Shown here piece by piece: positions 34,522 through 42,664 of a DNA stretch of 64,000 nucleotides. The notes under the pieces were generated by a model. That model was given only the letters and a program-made list of their open reading frames with translations, was not told the origin of the DNA and made no database searches. Positions within the stretch are counted from its first letter, which is position 1, and every line of letters begins with the position of its first letter. The stretch covers positions 17,276 to 81,275 of the forward strand of contig JAEDCQ010000007.1 of NCBI GenBank assembly GCA_016294075.1. The letters are read 5' to 3'. Origin of the DNA: Lachnospiraceae bacterium (GTDB lineage Bacteria; Bacillota; Clostridia; Lachnospirales; Lachnospiraceae). The translations under genes were made by a program, and so were the position numbers.

Positions 34522-35118
34522 TTACTTAGAGTATAATTCGACAATAAGCATTTCGTTAACCGGTACATCGATCATTTCTCTTGTAGGAAGGTTCTTTACT
34601 GTTCCCTTTAATGCATCAATATCAACATCAATCCATTCAGGAGTAAGTCTTCCGCCAGTTACCTCAACGATATCTTTATATCTCTGTAATGATTTAGATT
34701 TCTCTCTGATTTCGATAACGTCACCAGCCTTGATTAAGTAAGAAGGAATGTTTACACACTTTCCGTTTACCAATACATGCTTATGACCAACAATCTGTCT
34801 GGCCTCTCTTCTGGTTCTTGCAAATCCCATACGGAATACAACACTGTCAAGTCTTCTTTCCAGGATAATCATAAGGTTTTCACCTGTAAGACCTGTCATC
34901 ATTCTATCTGCCTTTTCATAATAATTTCTGAAAGGCTTCTCAAGAACACCATAGATAAATTTAGCTTTCTGCTTCTCTCTTAACTGAAGACCATACTCAC
35001 TCATTTTCTTGTTTGCTCTGGAAGAAGTTCTGTTAGACTTCTTATCATATCCTAAATATACAGGATCTAAGTTAAGGGATCTGCATCTTTTTAATACAGG
35101 AACTCTGTTTACTGCCAT
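34522..35118 (-). CDS. rpsD: Ribosomal protein S4
   Basis: Primary 16S rRNA-binding protein. The 198 residues include the S4 RNA-binding domain (FARTRREARQIVGHKHVLVNG) and the ending MLIVELYSK. The N-terminus lacks the four-cysteine zinc knuckle and is thus the C-minus form. S4 is a known operon autoregulator in several bacteria. Here its gene is preceded by a 313-base gap filled with hairpin repeats. Confidence 0.97.
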   Translation of the reverse strand: MAVNRVPVLKRCRSLNLDPVYLGYDKKSNRTSSRANKKMSEYGLQLREKQKAKFIYGVLEKPFRNYYEKADRMMTGLTGENLMIILERRLDSVVFRMGFARTRREARQIVGHKHVLVNGKCVNIPSYLIKAGDVIEIREKSKSLQRYKDIVEVTGGRLTPEWIDVDIDALKGTVKNLPTREMIDVPVNEMLIVELYSK

Positions 35119-35229
35119 TTTAATTTTCCTCCACTATTGTTTACAGCATAAATGCCTTCATCCAACATTTTCTTTTATAATATTTTTGCAAGCTGATTTC
35201 CTAAGAAATCAGCTCAGTTCCTAAATCTG

Positions 35230-35250
35230 GGAAAATGCGAAGCATTTTCC
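35230..35250 (-). repeat. Small hairpin abutting the triple repeat
   Basis: GGAAAATGC (35230-35238) pairs with GCATTTTCC (35242-35250), loop GAA. A matching hairpin stands at the same place beside the fourth copy at 43108-43130. Confidence 0.8.
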
Positions 35251-35430
35251 TATACAAAACATAGTAATTCTTGGCTGATGTATTTTTATCAGCCTAGAAT
35301 TTCTTTTTGTTACACATAATTTAGTTATTCTTAGTCAGCGTCCTTTTGCTGACTTAGAATGACTTTATGTTATACAAAACATAGTAATTCTTGGCTGATG
35401 TATTTTAATCAGCCTAGAATTTCTTTTTGT
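35251..35430. repeat. Triple 60-bp tandem hairpin repeat
   Basis: Units 35251-35310, 35311-35370 and 35371-35430. The first and third differ at one base. The middle is diverged in sequence but keeps the fold: outer stem ACAAAA/TTTTGT (ACATAA/TTATGT in the middle unit), TAGT in the internal loop, and a 13-position inner stem with the same central T-T mismatch. Confidence 0.92.
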
Positions 35431-35431
35431 A

Positions 35432-35824
35432 TTATACACGGCGGCGCTTAGGCGGGCGGCATCCGTTATGAGGTACCGGTGTTACGTCTCTGATGCTCAA
35501 TACTTCAAGTCCGCATGCATTCAATGCACGGATTGCGGCTTCACGTCCTGAACCGGGTCCCTTTACAAATACATCTACTGTCTTTAAGCCATGAACCAAT
35601 GCTGCTTTTGTGGCTGTTTCAGCTGCCATCTGTGCAGCATATGGTGTAGATTTCTTAGAACCTCTGAATCCAAGTCCACCTGCACTTGCCCAGCTTAATG
35701 CATTACCCTCTGCATCTGTCAATGTAACGATTGTGTTGTTGAAGGATGCCTGGATATGTGCCTGTCCATGTTCAACGTTTTTCTTTACACGTTTTTTTGT
35801 TACTTTCTTTACTGCTTTTGCCAT
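35432..35824 (-). CDS. rpsK: Ribosomal protein S11
   Basis: Platform protein of the small subunit. The 130 residues contain HIQASFNNTIVTLTD, GFRGSKKSTPYAAQ and the ending VTPVPHNGCRPPKRRRV. Its stop codon directly abuts the third 60-bp repeat unit. Upstream neighbour is rpsM. Confidence 0.98.
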   Translation of the reverse strand: MAKAVKKVTKKRVKKNVEHGQAHIQASFNNTIVTLTDAEGNALSWASAGGLGFRGSKKSTPYAAQMAAETATKAALVHGLKTVDVFVKGPGSGREAAIRALNACGLEVLSIRDVTPVPHNGCRPPKRRRV

Positions 35825-35917
35825 TTTAAACTAACCTACTTTCTTAAAGTTTCAATTTTCCTGCACAAAGTGCAGCGTTTAAAAAGTTACCTGAAAAATT
35901 ATTTCTCTAAGAATACT

Positions 35918-36286
35918 TTATTTCTTCTTATTTGCTACTGTTCTCTTAGGACCTTTACAGGTTCTTGCGTTTGTCTTTGTTTTCTGTCCACGGCATGGAA
36001 GAGATTTTCTGTGACGAATTCCTCTATAGCATCCGATTTCCTGTAATCTCTTGATGTTAAGAGCGATTTCTCTCTTCAAATCACCTTCTACAACCATTGT
36101 TGAATCAATTACTTCACTGATTGCCTTAACTTCTTCGTCTGTTAAATCTCTTACACGGGTGTCAGGATTAACCTTAGCCTGTTCCAAGATTTTTGTTGCA
36201 CTTACTCTGCCAATTCCGAAAATATAAGTCAAACCGATTTCGATTCTCTTATCTCTTGGCAAGTCAACACCTGCAATACGAGCCAT
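35918..36286 (-). CDS. rpsM: Ribosomal protein S13
   Basis: Small-subunit head protein contacting L5 and P-site tRNA. The 122 residues start MARIAGVDLPRDKRIEIGLT and have the GCYRGIRHRKSLPCRGQKTK block. It is the first gene of the classical alpha group and is preceded by a 284-base structured gap. Confidence 0.98.
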   Translation of the reverse strand: MARIAGVDLPRDKRIEIGLTYIFGIGRVSATKILEQAKVNPDTRVRDLTDEEVKAISEVIDSTMVVEGDLKREIALNIKRLQEIGCYRGIRHRKSLPCRGQKTKTNARTCKGPKRTVANKKK

Positions 36287-36570
36287 TTACATTTCCTCCG
36301 TTTTTCTGTTGTTTATTACAACTAATACTAATTGATTGGGGCAAATTCCGTTCCGGGTCTCGTCATAGGAACTTTTCTCTGCCCGGCTGGGTATACACCC
36401 TGCTTTTCCGATACTGTGTTACATTATTCTCGGTATCAAAAAGTAATCTCCCGTAGGCTCCTACGTTCAATTATCTTTATCCAGACCAAGGGGTCTGTGT
36501 AATAACGAATTAACGATAAAAAGATTCTAAGCGAACTTTCTATTGCCATGAATAATGCGAGTGGGAATAA
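36287..36570 (-). promoter_or_regulatory. Structured leader-like gap before rpsM
   Basis: No gene. On the transcript several small hairpins can form: CAGACC/GGTCTG near 36480-36495, CGTAGG/CCTACG near 36450-36463, and GGGT/ACCC near 36391-36402. In E. coli S4 regulates from the leader before rpsM, so an autoregulatory RNA is conceivable here. Confidence 0.4.
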
Positions 36571-36684
36571 TTAACCCTGTCTCTGTTTGTGCTTAGGATT
36601 CTCACAGATGATTCTGATTGCACCCTTTCTTTTAATAACTTTGCACTTTTCACAAATCGGCTTTACTGATGATCTAACCTTCAT
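36571..36684 (-). CDS. rpmJ: Ribosomal protein L36
   Basis: A 37-residue zinc-ribbon protein starting MKVRSSVKPICEKCKVIKRK and ending NPKHKQRQG. The C-C-C-H zinc ligands (C11, C14, C27, H32) mark the zinc-binding form. It has its own consensus promoter upstream and sits between infA and rpsM. Confidence 0.96.
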   Translation of the reverse strand: MKVRSSVKPICEKCKVIKRKGAIRIICENPKHKQRQG

Positions 36685-36718
36685 GTTAAACCCTCCTTTC
36701 ATAAAAAGACCATTTTAT

Positions 36719-36747
36719 ATTATAGCATGTGAAAACCCCATTTGCAA
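36719..36747 (-). promoter_or_regulatory. Internal promoter before rpmJ
   Basis: Minus strand TTGCAA, 17 bases, TATAAT, 35 bases upstream of rpmJ. It can express rpmJ-rpsM-rpsK-rpsD-rpoA-rplQ apart from the spc genes. An inverted repeat (GTGAAAA...ACCCC/GGGGTTTTCAC, about 36732-36832) overlaps its upstream side. Confidence 0.65.
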
Positions 36748-36856
36748 GCGTATTTTCAAGATTTCGCAGAAATCTTTCGATTATTTGCATATCATTTTAT
36801 TCACCTGCCATTTGGGGTTATTTTCACAGTATTTCGTTATTCAATTATTAATTTTT

Positions 36857-37075
36857 TTATTTATCTCTCCAAATAATTCTCCCTTTAGACAAATCGTATG
36901 GGGAGAGCTCCAGAGTCACTTTATCCCCCGGAAGGATACGGATGAAGTTCTGGCGAAGCTTGCCGCTGATATGTGCAAGAACTTTATGACCGTTTTCCAA
37001 TTCAACCTGGAACATCGTGTTTGGAAGCTTTTCGATTACAGTTCCTTCGATTTCAATAACATCGGATTTTGACAT
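36857..37075 (-). CDS. infA: Translation initiation factor IF-1
   Basis: A 72-residue OB-fold protein (MSKSDVIEIEGTVIEKLPNT, FRVELENGH-like FQVELENGHKVLAHISGK, RIIWRDK end) that closes the A site during initiation. GGAGG before the ATG at 37075 excludes the ATG at 37087. It follows the KOW-protein gene by 24 bases. Confidence 0.97.
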   Translation of the reverse strand: MSKSDVIEIEGTVIEKLPNTMFQVELENGHKVLAHISGKLRQNFIRILPGDKVTLELSPYDLSKGRIIWRDK

Positions 37076-37099
37076 ATTTTCCTCCATTCATTCAAAGCA

Positions 37100-37378
37100 T
37101 CAGCCTTGATTCCTTTCGTTTAAACTTTGTTTATAGATTTTAACAGCTCTTTTTATTTCTTCATCACGACATGGATTTCCTTCCCGCAAATTAGCAGCAA
37201 GCTTTTCATCCATTATCTTTTTAATCACCTGAATGTGCTTCTTCTTTTTTCTCTTTGGCTTACTAAGAGGCCGGCATTTCCCATCAGCAAGAAGAACCGC
37301 ATCAACTGTTTCTTCTATTATAATATATATTTTCTTTTTGTCATGCCCCGCAAGTGAAACAGCTAGCCATCCAATCAT
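37100..37378 (-). CDS. KOW-domain RNA-binding protein (L14e-like)
   Basis: A 92-residue basic protein. An N-terminal KOW-like beta segment (GWLAVSLAGHDKKKIYIIIE) is followed by a lysine-rich run (SKPKRKKKKHIQVIKK). Proteins like this are annotated in Clostridia between map and infA and resemble archaeal/eukaryotic L14e. A ribosome-associated role is inferred from position. Confidence 0.85.
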   Translation of the reverse strand: MIGWLAVSLAGHDKKKIYIIIEETVDAVLLADGKCRPLSKPKRKKKKHIQVIKKIMDEKLAANLREGNPCRDEEIKRAVKIYKQSLNERNQG

Positions 37379-37413
37379 GAATTATCCTCTTTCTTCCTAA
37401 AATAAATACCATA

Positions 37414-38166
37414 TTATAATAATGTCAGAATTTCGGGTTCTCCATCGGTAATCAAAATAGTATTTTCATAATGTGCTGAGGGAAGACCGTCACGGGATAC
37501 AACTGTCCAATCATCATCCAGCCATTCTACTTCCCATGTTCCCATATTAATCATCGGTTCAATGGCAAGCGTCATTCCCGGCTGTAACAAAATCCCTTTT
37601 CTCTTTTGTCTGAAATTCGGAATCTGCGGGTCTTCATGAAGGCTGGTTCCGATTCCGTGTCCAACAAGGTCTTTTACAATTCCGTAGCCGAACGGCGTCA
37701 CATAATCGTCAATGGCATTGGAGATATCATATAAATGATTTCCTGCTTTTGCCATTTTAATACCCTCAAAGAAAGCCTGCTTAGTTACATTCATCAGCTG
37801 CTGCACTTCCCTGCTTACATTCCCGACTGCATATGTTCTTGCCGCATCAGAATGATATCCCTTATAAATACAGCCGCAATCAAGACTTACAATATCACCC
37901 TCCATAAGAATACGTTGCGTTGTTGGAATTCCATGCACAACTTCTTCGTTTACCGAAACACATACAGATGCCGGGTATCCGTTATAATTTAAAAAGTTCG
38001 GAATACAATCATAACTGCGGATTAGCTTTTCAGCCATAATATCAATATCTTTTGTAGTAATTCCGGGTTTGATAGCCTTTCCCAATTCCTCATGTACCTT
38101 TGCCAGAATCTTACAGGATTCCCTCATCAGTTGAATTTCCCGTTCTGATTTAATAGATACAGCCAT
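37414..38166 (-). CDS. map: Methionine aminopeptidase
   Basis: Removes the initiator methionine. A 250-residue type I enzyme with the five metal ligands: the two aspartates in SLDCGCIYKGYHSDAARTYA, histidine in LVGHGIGTSLHEDP, glutamate in LAIEPM and glutamate in HYENTILI. Placed between adk and the KOW gene, the usual Firmicute order. Confidence 0.97.
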   Translation of the reverse strand: MAVSIKSEREIQLMRESCKILAKVHEELGKAIKPGITTKDIDIMAEKLIRSYDCIPNFLNYNGYPASVCVSVNEEVVHGIPTTQRILMEGDIVSLDCGCIYKGYHSDAARTYAVGNVSREVQQLMNVTKQAFFEGIKMAKAGNHLYDISNAIDDYVTPFGYGIVKDLVGHGIGTSLHEDPQIPNFRQKRKGILLQPGMTLAIEPMINMGTWEVEWLDDDWTVVSRDGLPSAHYENTILITDGEPEILTLL

Positions 38167-38179
38167 GCTCCACCTCGGA

Positions 38180-38821
38180 TTATTCTAAAATCGTTTTAAT
38201 TGCAGCAAATACATCCATCATATCAACAGTTCCGTCTACGGATTTTAAAACACCCTTCTTTGAATAAAAATCAATTAACGGCTGTGTCTGCTCATGATAT
38301 ACTTTTAAACGATTGCTTACTGTCTCAGGTTTGTCATCATCACGAAGAATTAACTCGCTTCCGCAGGTATCACAAATGCCCTCTTTCTTTGGCGGAACAT
38401 GTTCAATATGATAAGTAGCTCCGCATGTTACACAGGCACGTCTTCCTCCCATTCTTCTTACAATATTTTCATCCGGCACATCAACATCAATTGCAAAATC
38501 AATCCTATCTCCAAGCTTTGTCAATGCTTCATCCAAAACCTCTGCCTGAGGAATCGTTCTTGGGAATCCGTCCAATACATAACCATTCTTGCAGTCATCT
38601 TTAGCGACTCTGTCCAATAAGATTTTAACAGTCAATTCATCCGGAACCAACTGACCTGCATCCATATATTTTTTTGCTTCTTTTCCGAGTTCTGTTCCTT
38701 CTTTAATATTTGCGCGGAAAATATCACCTGTAGAAATATGAGGAATGCCGTACTCCTTTGCAATCATTTTTGCCTGTGTTCCTTTTCCCGCACCCGGTGC
38801 GCCTAACATAATAATTTTCAT
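38180..38821 (-). CDS. adk: Adenylate kinase
   Basis: Balances AMP, ADP and ATP. The 213-residue long-lid form has the P-loop GAPGAGKGTQA, DGFPRT and a lid with four cysteines (CVTCG and CDTCG) that bind structural zinc, usual in Gram-positives. It lies 13 bases before map and is separated from secY by a 383-base gap containing a fold-back element. Confidence 0.97.
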   Translation of the reverse strand: MKIIMLGAPGAGKGTQAKMIAKEYGIPHISTGDIFRANIKEGTELGKEAKKYMDAGQLVPDELTVKILLDRVAKDDCKNGYVLDGFPRTIPQAEVLDEALTKLGDRIDFAIDVDVPDENIVRRMGGRRACVTCGATYHIEHVPPKKEGICDTCGSELILRDDDKPETVSNRLKVYHEQTQPLIDFYSKKGVLKSVDGTVDMMDVFAAIKTILE

Positions 38822-39204
38822 CGTTCTCCTCTTTCCGCCTTTTCGGCATTTGTACTTATGTCTATTAAATAAAGAATATTCATTTCCACGGAATATTCAT
38901 TCCTTCGGAATAACCATTTCCTTTTTTATTCATCATTAACTGTTCTGCCTTAAATATGGCGCATTTTTTCTCTAAGAACTCTTCATTGTGATAATAGATT
39001 ATGTTCTGTAAATGGCCCTTTAAAAACGTCAGTTGCTTAACGAGGTTTTTTCGAGTTTAGCACTGCTGCGTTTTTAACGGAGCGCGAGCGTGCCAGACAC
39101 AGAATATAATCTATTATCACACTTAACAGCCCACCAAAAATATACTCCACATTTTAAGCCATTAAGGGACAAAACGAAATCGTCCTGTCCCTTTATCCCG
39201 GCTA
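38822..39204 (-). other. Gap secY-adk
   Basis: No gene. It contains two direct copies of GAATATTCATT (about 38877-38911) with a small ATTCC/GGAAT hairpin, and the 135-bp fold-back at 38987-39121. The remainder shows nothing recognisable. Confidence 0.7.
38987..39121. repeat. 135-bp fold-back element
   Basis: The ends (38987-39009 and 39099-39121) are 23-bp inverted repeats with one mismatch (TGTGATAATAGATTAT core). Inside, TGGC/GCCA and TTAAAAACG/CGTTTTTAA arms continue the fold toward the centre, so nearly the whole element can form one long hairpin. No open frame inside. Confidence 0.85.
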
Positions 39205-40518
39205 TTAATCATTTAAAAAACCTTTATAATTACGTACAAGCATCTGAGATTCAATCTGCTTGATTGTCTCTAAGATAACACTTACGATAATGATAAGGCT
39301 GGTGCCACCGAAGGATACTCTTGCGCCGAAAACGCCGTTAAATACAAACGGTAATACACCTACAATCGTTAAACCACATGCACCGATAAAGATGATGTAA
39401 TATAAGATTTTATTCAGATATTCACAGGTCGGTCTACCCGGTCTGATACCCGGAATAAATCCACCCTGTTTTTTCATGTTTTCTGAAATTTCAAGCGGAT
39501 TGAAGGTAATGGATGTATAAAAGTAAGCAAAAAAGATTACCATAATAACATATGCTACCAAACCGATAGAATACTGAGGAGCACTAATATTACACCAGTT
39601 ACTTGAACTCATGCCTTTTAAGATTTCACCCCAGAAACCGCTTCCTGAAATTCCAAATAATGAACAGATAACAATTGGGAATTCCAATATTGAAGATGCA
39701 AAGATAATTGGAATAACACCTGCAGTATTTATTTTAAGAGGAATACTGCTGCTCTGTCCGCCCACAAATTTTCTTCCCTGCACCTTCTTTGCATACTGTA
39801 CAGGAATTTTTCTGATACCATCATTTAAGATGATAACCAAAACAATCATAGCAACCACAATTGCTAAAATAATAACTGCCGAAACCACCCCGACAGCAAT
39901 TGCTTTTCCCTTTACAAACTGCTCATAGAGACCTGCAATATCCTGAGGAAGTCTGGAAATAATGTTGACTACAAGTACAATTGAGATGCCGTTACCAACA
40001 CCATTTTCTGTAATTCTCTCGCCAATCCACATTATTACTGCACTGCCCGCCGTTAAAGCAACAATAACAATAATAACATTTAATGCATTATACTCCTGTA
40101 ACAAACCGCTTCTTCCAAATCCAATTGCCATTGCTGCAGATTCAATAAGCGCCAGCACAACTGTTACATACCGAGTGATGGAAGCAATTTTCTTTCTTCC
40201 TTCTTCACCATCCTTCTGCATCTCTTCCAATTTAGGAATGGCAATTGTCATAAGCTGCATAATAATGGATGAAGTAATATATGGCGTAATGTTAAGTGCG
40301 AATATTGACATGTTCATAAATGAACCGCCTGTAAATGCATCAAAAAAGCTAAATGCACCTGCGCTCTGAGCTGCAAACCACTGTGCAAAAAAGTCACGGT
40401 TTACACCGGGAACCGGTAGCTGTGACCCCAAACGAATCACAACTATCATAGCAAAAGTATAAAGAATTTTTTTTCTAAGTTCTTTGATCTTAAATGCATT
40501 TATTAACGTTTTAAGCAT
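39205..40518 (-). CDS. secY: Protein translocase subunit SecY
   Basis: The channel subunit of the Sec translocon, ten membrane helices in 437 residues. RLGSQLPVPGVN, SIFALNITPYITSSIIMQL and the cytoplasmic loop GFIPGIRPGRPTCEYLNKIL are characteristic. The ATG overlaps the rplO stop (TAATG), so translation is coupled. Confidence 0.98.
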   Translation of the reverse strand: MLKTLINAFKIKELRKKILYTFAMIVVIRLGSQLPVPGVNRDFFAQWFAAQSAGAFSFFDAFTGGSFMNMSIFALNITPYITSSIIMQLMTIAIPKLEEMQKDGEEGRKKIASITRYVTVVLALIESAAMAIGFGRSGLLQEYNALNVIIVIVALTAGSAVIMWIGERITENGVGNGISIVLVVNIISRLPQDIAGLYEQFVKGKAIAVGVVSAVIILAIVVAMIVLVIILNDGIRKIPVQYAKKVQGRKFVGGQSSSIPLKINTAGVIPIIFASSILEFPIVICSLFGISGSGFWGEILKGMSSSNWCNISAPQYSIGLVAYVIMVIFFAYFYTSITFNPLEISENMKKQGGFIPGIRPGRPTCEYLNKILYYIIFIGACGLTIVGVLPFVFNGVFGARVSFGGTSLIIIVSVILETIKQIESQMLVRNYKGFLND

Positions 40519-40958
40519 TAAATCACCTCAACTGTTCCACCAAGTGCCTCAATTTTTTCTTTTGCGGATGCGCTGAATGCATTAGCCTTTACATTGAGCT
40601 TCTTAGTAAATTCTCCGTTTCCGAGGATCTTTACGCCATCGCGAGGATTCTTAATCAGACCAACCTCCATCATTTTTTCGATGGTTACTGTTGAGCCGCT
40701 TCTGAATCTTTCTAACTCACTGATATTGATTGCAACGATTTCCTTAGAGTTGCGGTTTGTAAAGCCTCTCTTAGGAAGACGTCTGTATAATGGCATCTGA
40801 CCACCTTCAAATCCCGGTCTGGGTGCACCGGAACGAGCCTTCTGTCCTTTATGTCCCTTACCGGCGGTCTTACCATTTCCTGAACCGTGTCCACGACCTC
40901 TTCTAAAATTATCACTGTGCTTAGAGCCCTCTGCAGGTCTTAAATTTGATAATTCCAT
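40518..40958 (-). CDS. rplO: Ribosomal protein L15
   Basis: 146 residues. The glycine-rich N-terminus (RRGRGHGSGNGKTAGKGHKG, then GQKARSG) and the GFEGGQMPLYRRLPKRGF block are typical. Last ribosomal gene of the spc group, overlapping secY by one base. Confidence 0.98.
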   Translation of the reverse strand: MELSNLRPAEGSKHSDNFRRGRGHGSGNGKTAGKGHKGQKARSGAPRPGFEGGQMPLYRRLPKRGFTNRNSKEIVAINISELERFRSGSTVTIEKMMEVGLIKNPRDGVKILGNGEFTKKLNVKANAFSASAKEKIEALGGTVEVI

Positions 40959-40983
40959 GTTGACACCTCCTTCTTATTTTATA

Positions 40984-41181
40984 TTATTCTGCTTCTTCTA
41001 CTTTAAGCATATATCCTACTTTTTGGATCATACCTCTTGTACAATCGTTATCAGGTAAGATAATTGATTTGTTCATCTTTGTAAGTCCCATAGCTTCAAT
41101 TGTTGCTCTATTTTTAGGAACAGCACCAATAGGAGATTTTACCAAAGTGATTTTTAACATTTTCTGTTTCTTAGCTGCCAT
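40984..41181 (-). CDS. rpmD: Ribosomal protein L30
   Basis: A 65-residue protein. LKITLVKSPIGAVPKNRATI and RGMIQKVGYMLKVEE match the bacterial L30 fold. The N-terminal MAAKKQK is a short extension, and AGGAGG 11 bases upstream fits the start at 41181. Follows rpsE by 14 bases. Confidence 0.96.
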   Translation of the reverse strand: MAAKKQKMLKITLVKSPIGAVPKNRATIEAMGLTKMNKSIILPDNDCTRGMIQKVGYMLKVEEAE

Positions 41182-41195
41182 CGTCCTATTACCTC

Positions 41196-41705
41196 CTAAC
41201 CAATAATTTCTTCAACAGACTTACCACGCAGTCTTGCAACCTCTTCAGGGCTCTTTAATGCCTGTAAACCTGCAATTGTTGCAAGAACTACATTCTGTTT
41301 ATTATTAGAACCTAAAGATTTTGTACGAATATTTTTAATTCCTGCCAATTCACATACGCTACGTGCAGGACCGCCTGCGATAATACCTGTACCTTCAGGA
41401 GCCTTCTTTAATAATACTGTCGCAGAACCGAATTTACCTAAGAAGTCATGTGTAACAGAGTTATTCTCATCAAGAGCAACCGTTACTAAGTTCTTAGTAG
41501 CATCTTCCTTTCCTTTACGGATAGCTTCAGGAATTTCAGCTGCCTTTCCTAATCCGGCACCAACGTGACCCTGGCCATCTCCTACTACAACTAAAGCAGT
41601 GAAGCGGAAGTTACGACCACCTTTAACAACCTTGGTAACACGTTTAATAGAAACAACTTTTTCGGTTAATTCCATATTTGTTGTATCAATGATATCATGT
41701 TTCAT
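41196..41705 (-). CDS. rpsE: Ribosomal protein S5
   Basis: A 169-residue fidelity protein. VVKGGRNFRFTALVVVGDGQ and GHVGAGLGKAAEIPEAI form the dsRBD-like domain, followed by PEGTGIIAGGPARSVCELAG. Located between rplR and rpmD. Confidence 0.98.
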   Translation of the reverse strand: MKHDIIDTTNMELTEKVVSIKRVTKVVKGGRNFRFTALVVVGDGQGHVGAGLGKAAEIPEAIRKGKEDATKNLVTVALDENNSVTHDFLGKFGSATVLLKKAPEGTGIIAGGPARSVCELAGIKNIRTKSLGSNNKQNVVLATIAGLQALKSPEEVARLRGKSVEEIIG

Positions 41706-41724
41706 GTGATGTTCTCTCCCTTTC

Positions 41725-42093
41725 CTAGAATTCCAAGCCAGCTTCTCTTGCTGCTTCAGCTAATGCTTTTACTTTACCCTGGTATATAAAGCCGCCTCTA
41801 TCAAAAACAACCTCTTTAATACCTTTTTCAATTGCTTTCTTAGCAATTACTGTTCCTAAGTATGCTGCTGCATCAACGTTATTGGTTTTCTCTAATTCAG
41901 CTTTTACATCTTTTTCAAGTGTAGAAGCTGCAACTAAAGTCTTTCCAACTGTGTCGTCAATAATTTGAGCATACATATGATTATTGCTTCTAAAAACCGC
42001 TAAACGTGGTCTTTCAGCTGTACCGCTGAAACGGTTACGAGTTTTCATGTGTTTTTTAACACGTACTTCTTGTCTTGATTTCTTACTAACCAT
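41725..42093 (-). CDS. rplR: Ribosomal protein L18
   Basis: A 122-residue 5S rRNA-binding protein: RLAVFRSNNHMYAQIIDD in the middle and the ending FDRGGFIYQGKVKALAEAAR EAGLEF-type tail. Canonical position after rplF. Confidence 0.98.
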   Translation of the reverse strand: MVSKKSRQEVRVKKHMKTRNRFSGTAERPRLAVFRSNNHMYAQIIDDTVGKTLVAASTLEKDVKAELEKTNNVDAAAYLGTVIAKKAIEKGIKEVVFDRGGFIYQGKVKALAEAAREAGLEF

Positions 42094-42109
42094 TGTTTAC
42101 TCTCCTTAT

Positions 42110-42652
42110 TTATTTTTTACCAGTCTTACCAACTTTACGTCTGATTACTTCATCAGCGTACTTGATACCCTTGCCCTTATAAGGCTCAGGTCTTCTCTTA
42201 TCTCTGATTTCAGCTGCGTATTGGCCAACTTTTTCTTTATCAATACCTTTAACAATGATGACGTTCTGTCCGTCAAGTACAGATTCAACACCCTCCGGAT
42301 CCGTCATTTCTACAGGATGTGAATATCCTAAAGATAATGTTAATTTATTACCGGACTTTGCGGCTCTGTAACCAACACCATTGATTTCCAGTTTCTTTTC
42401 ATATCCTGCTGTAACACCAACAACCATATTGTTAATTAAAGTTCTTGTTAATCCGTGTAAAGATTTCATCTTCTTTAAATCGTTAGGTCTTGTTACAACT
42501 ACTTCAGTACCTTCCACTTTGATTTCCATCTCTGCGGGTAATACTCTTTCAAGGGTTCCCTTAGGACCTTTTACAGTCACTTTATTATTTTCTGCAACTT
42601 CTACAGTAACACCTGCAGGAATCGCGATTGGCAATCTTCCGATTCGTGACAT
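42110..42652 (-). CDS. rplF: Ribosomal protein L6
   Basis: A 180-residue protein with the duplicated L6 fold, starting MSRIGRLPIAIPAGVTVEV and carrying the conserved RRPEPYKGKGIKYADEVIRR near the end. Follows rpsH by 12 bases. Confidence 0.98.
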   Translation of the reverse strand: MSRIGRLPIAIPAGVTVEVAENNKVTVKGPKGTLERVLPAEMEIKVEGTEVVVTRPNDLKKMKSLHGLTRTLINNMVVGVTAGYEKKLEINGVGYRAAKSGNKLTLSLGYSHPVEMTDPEGVESVLDGQNVIIVKGIDKEKVGQYAAEIRDKRRPEPYKGKGIKYADEVIRRKVGKTGKK

Positions 42653-42664
42653 GCCCGTACCTCC

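Larger units (their letters stand above)
35119..35431 (-). other. Structured gap rpsK-rpsD
   Basis: No gene. In transcript order it holds three 60-base two-stem units (35430-35251), a GGAAAATGC/GCATTTTCC hairpin (35250-35230), and an AGCTGATTTC/GAAATCAGCT hairpin (about 35208-35185). A plain A/T-rich stretch with the rpsD ribosome site follows. Confidence 0.85.

Noticed and set aside
35119..35431. CRISPR array in the rpsK-rpsD gap
   Set aside because: Repeats are contiguous 60-bp units with no unique spacers and no cas genes nearby.
36587..37072. Plus-strand open frame of 161 codons over rpmJ and infA
   Set aside because: It runs antisense through two essential genes, lacks a ribosome site and has low-complexity hydrophobic content; a frame shadow.
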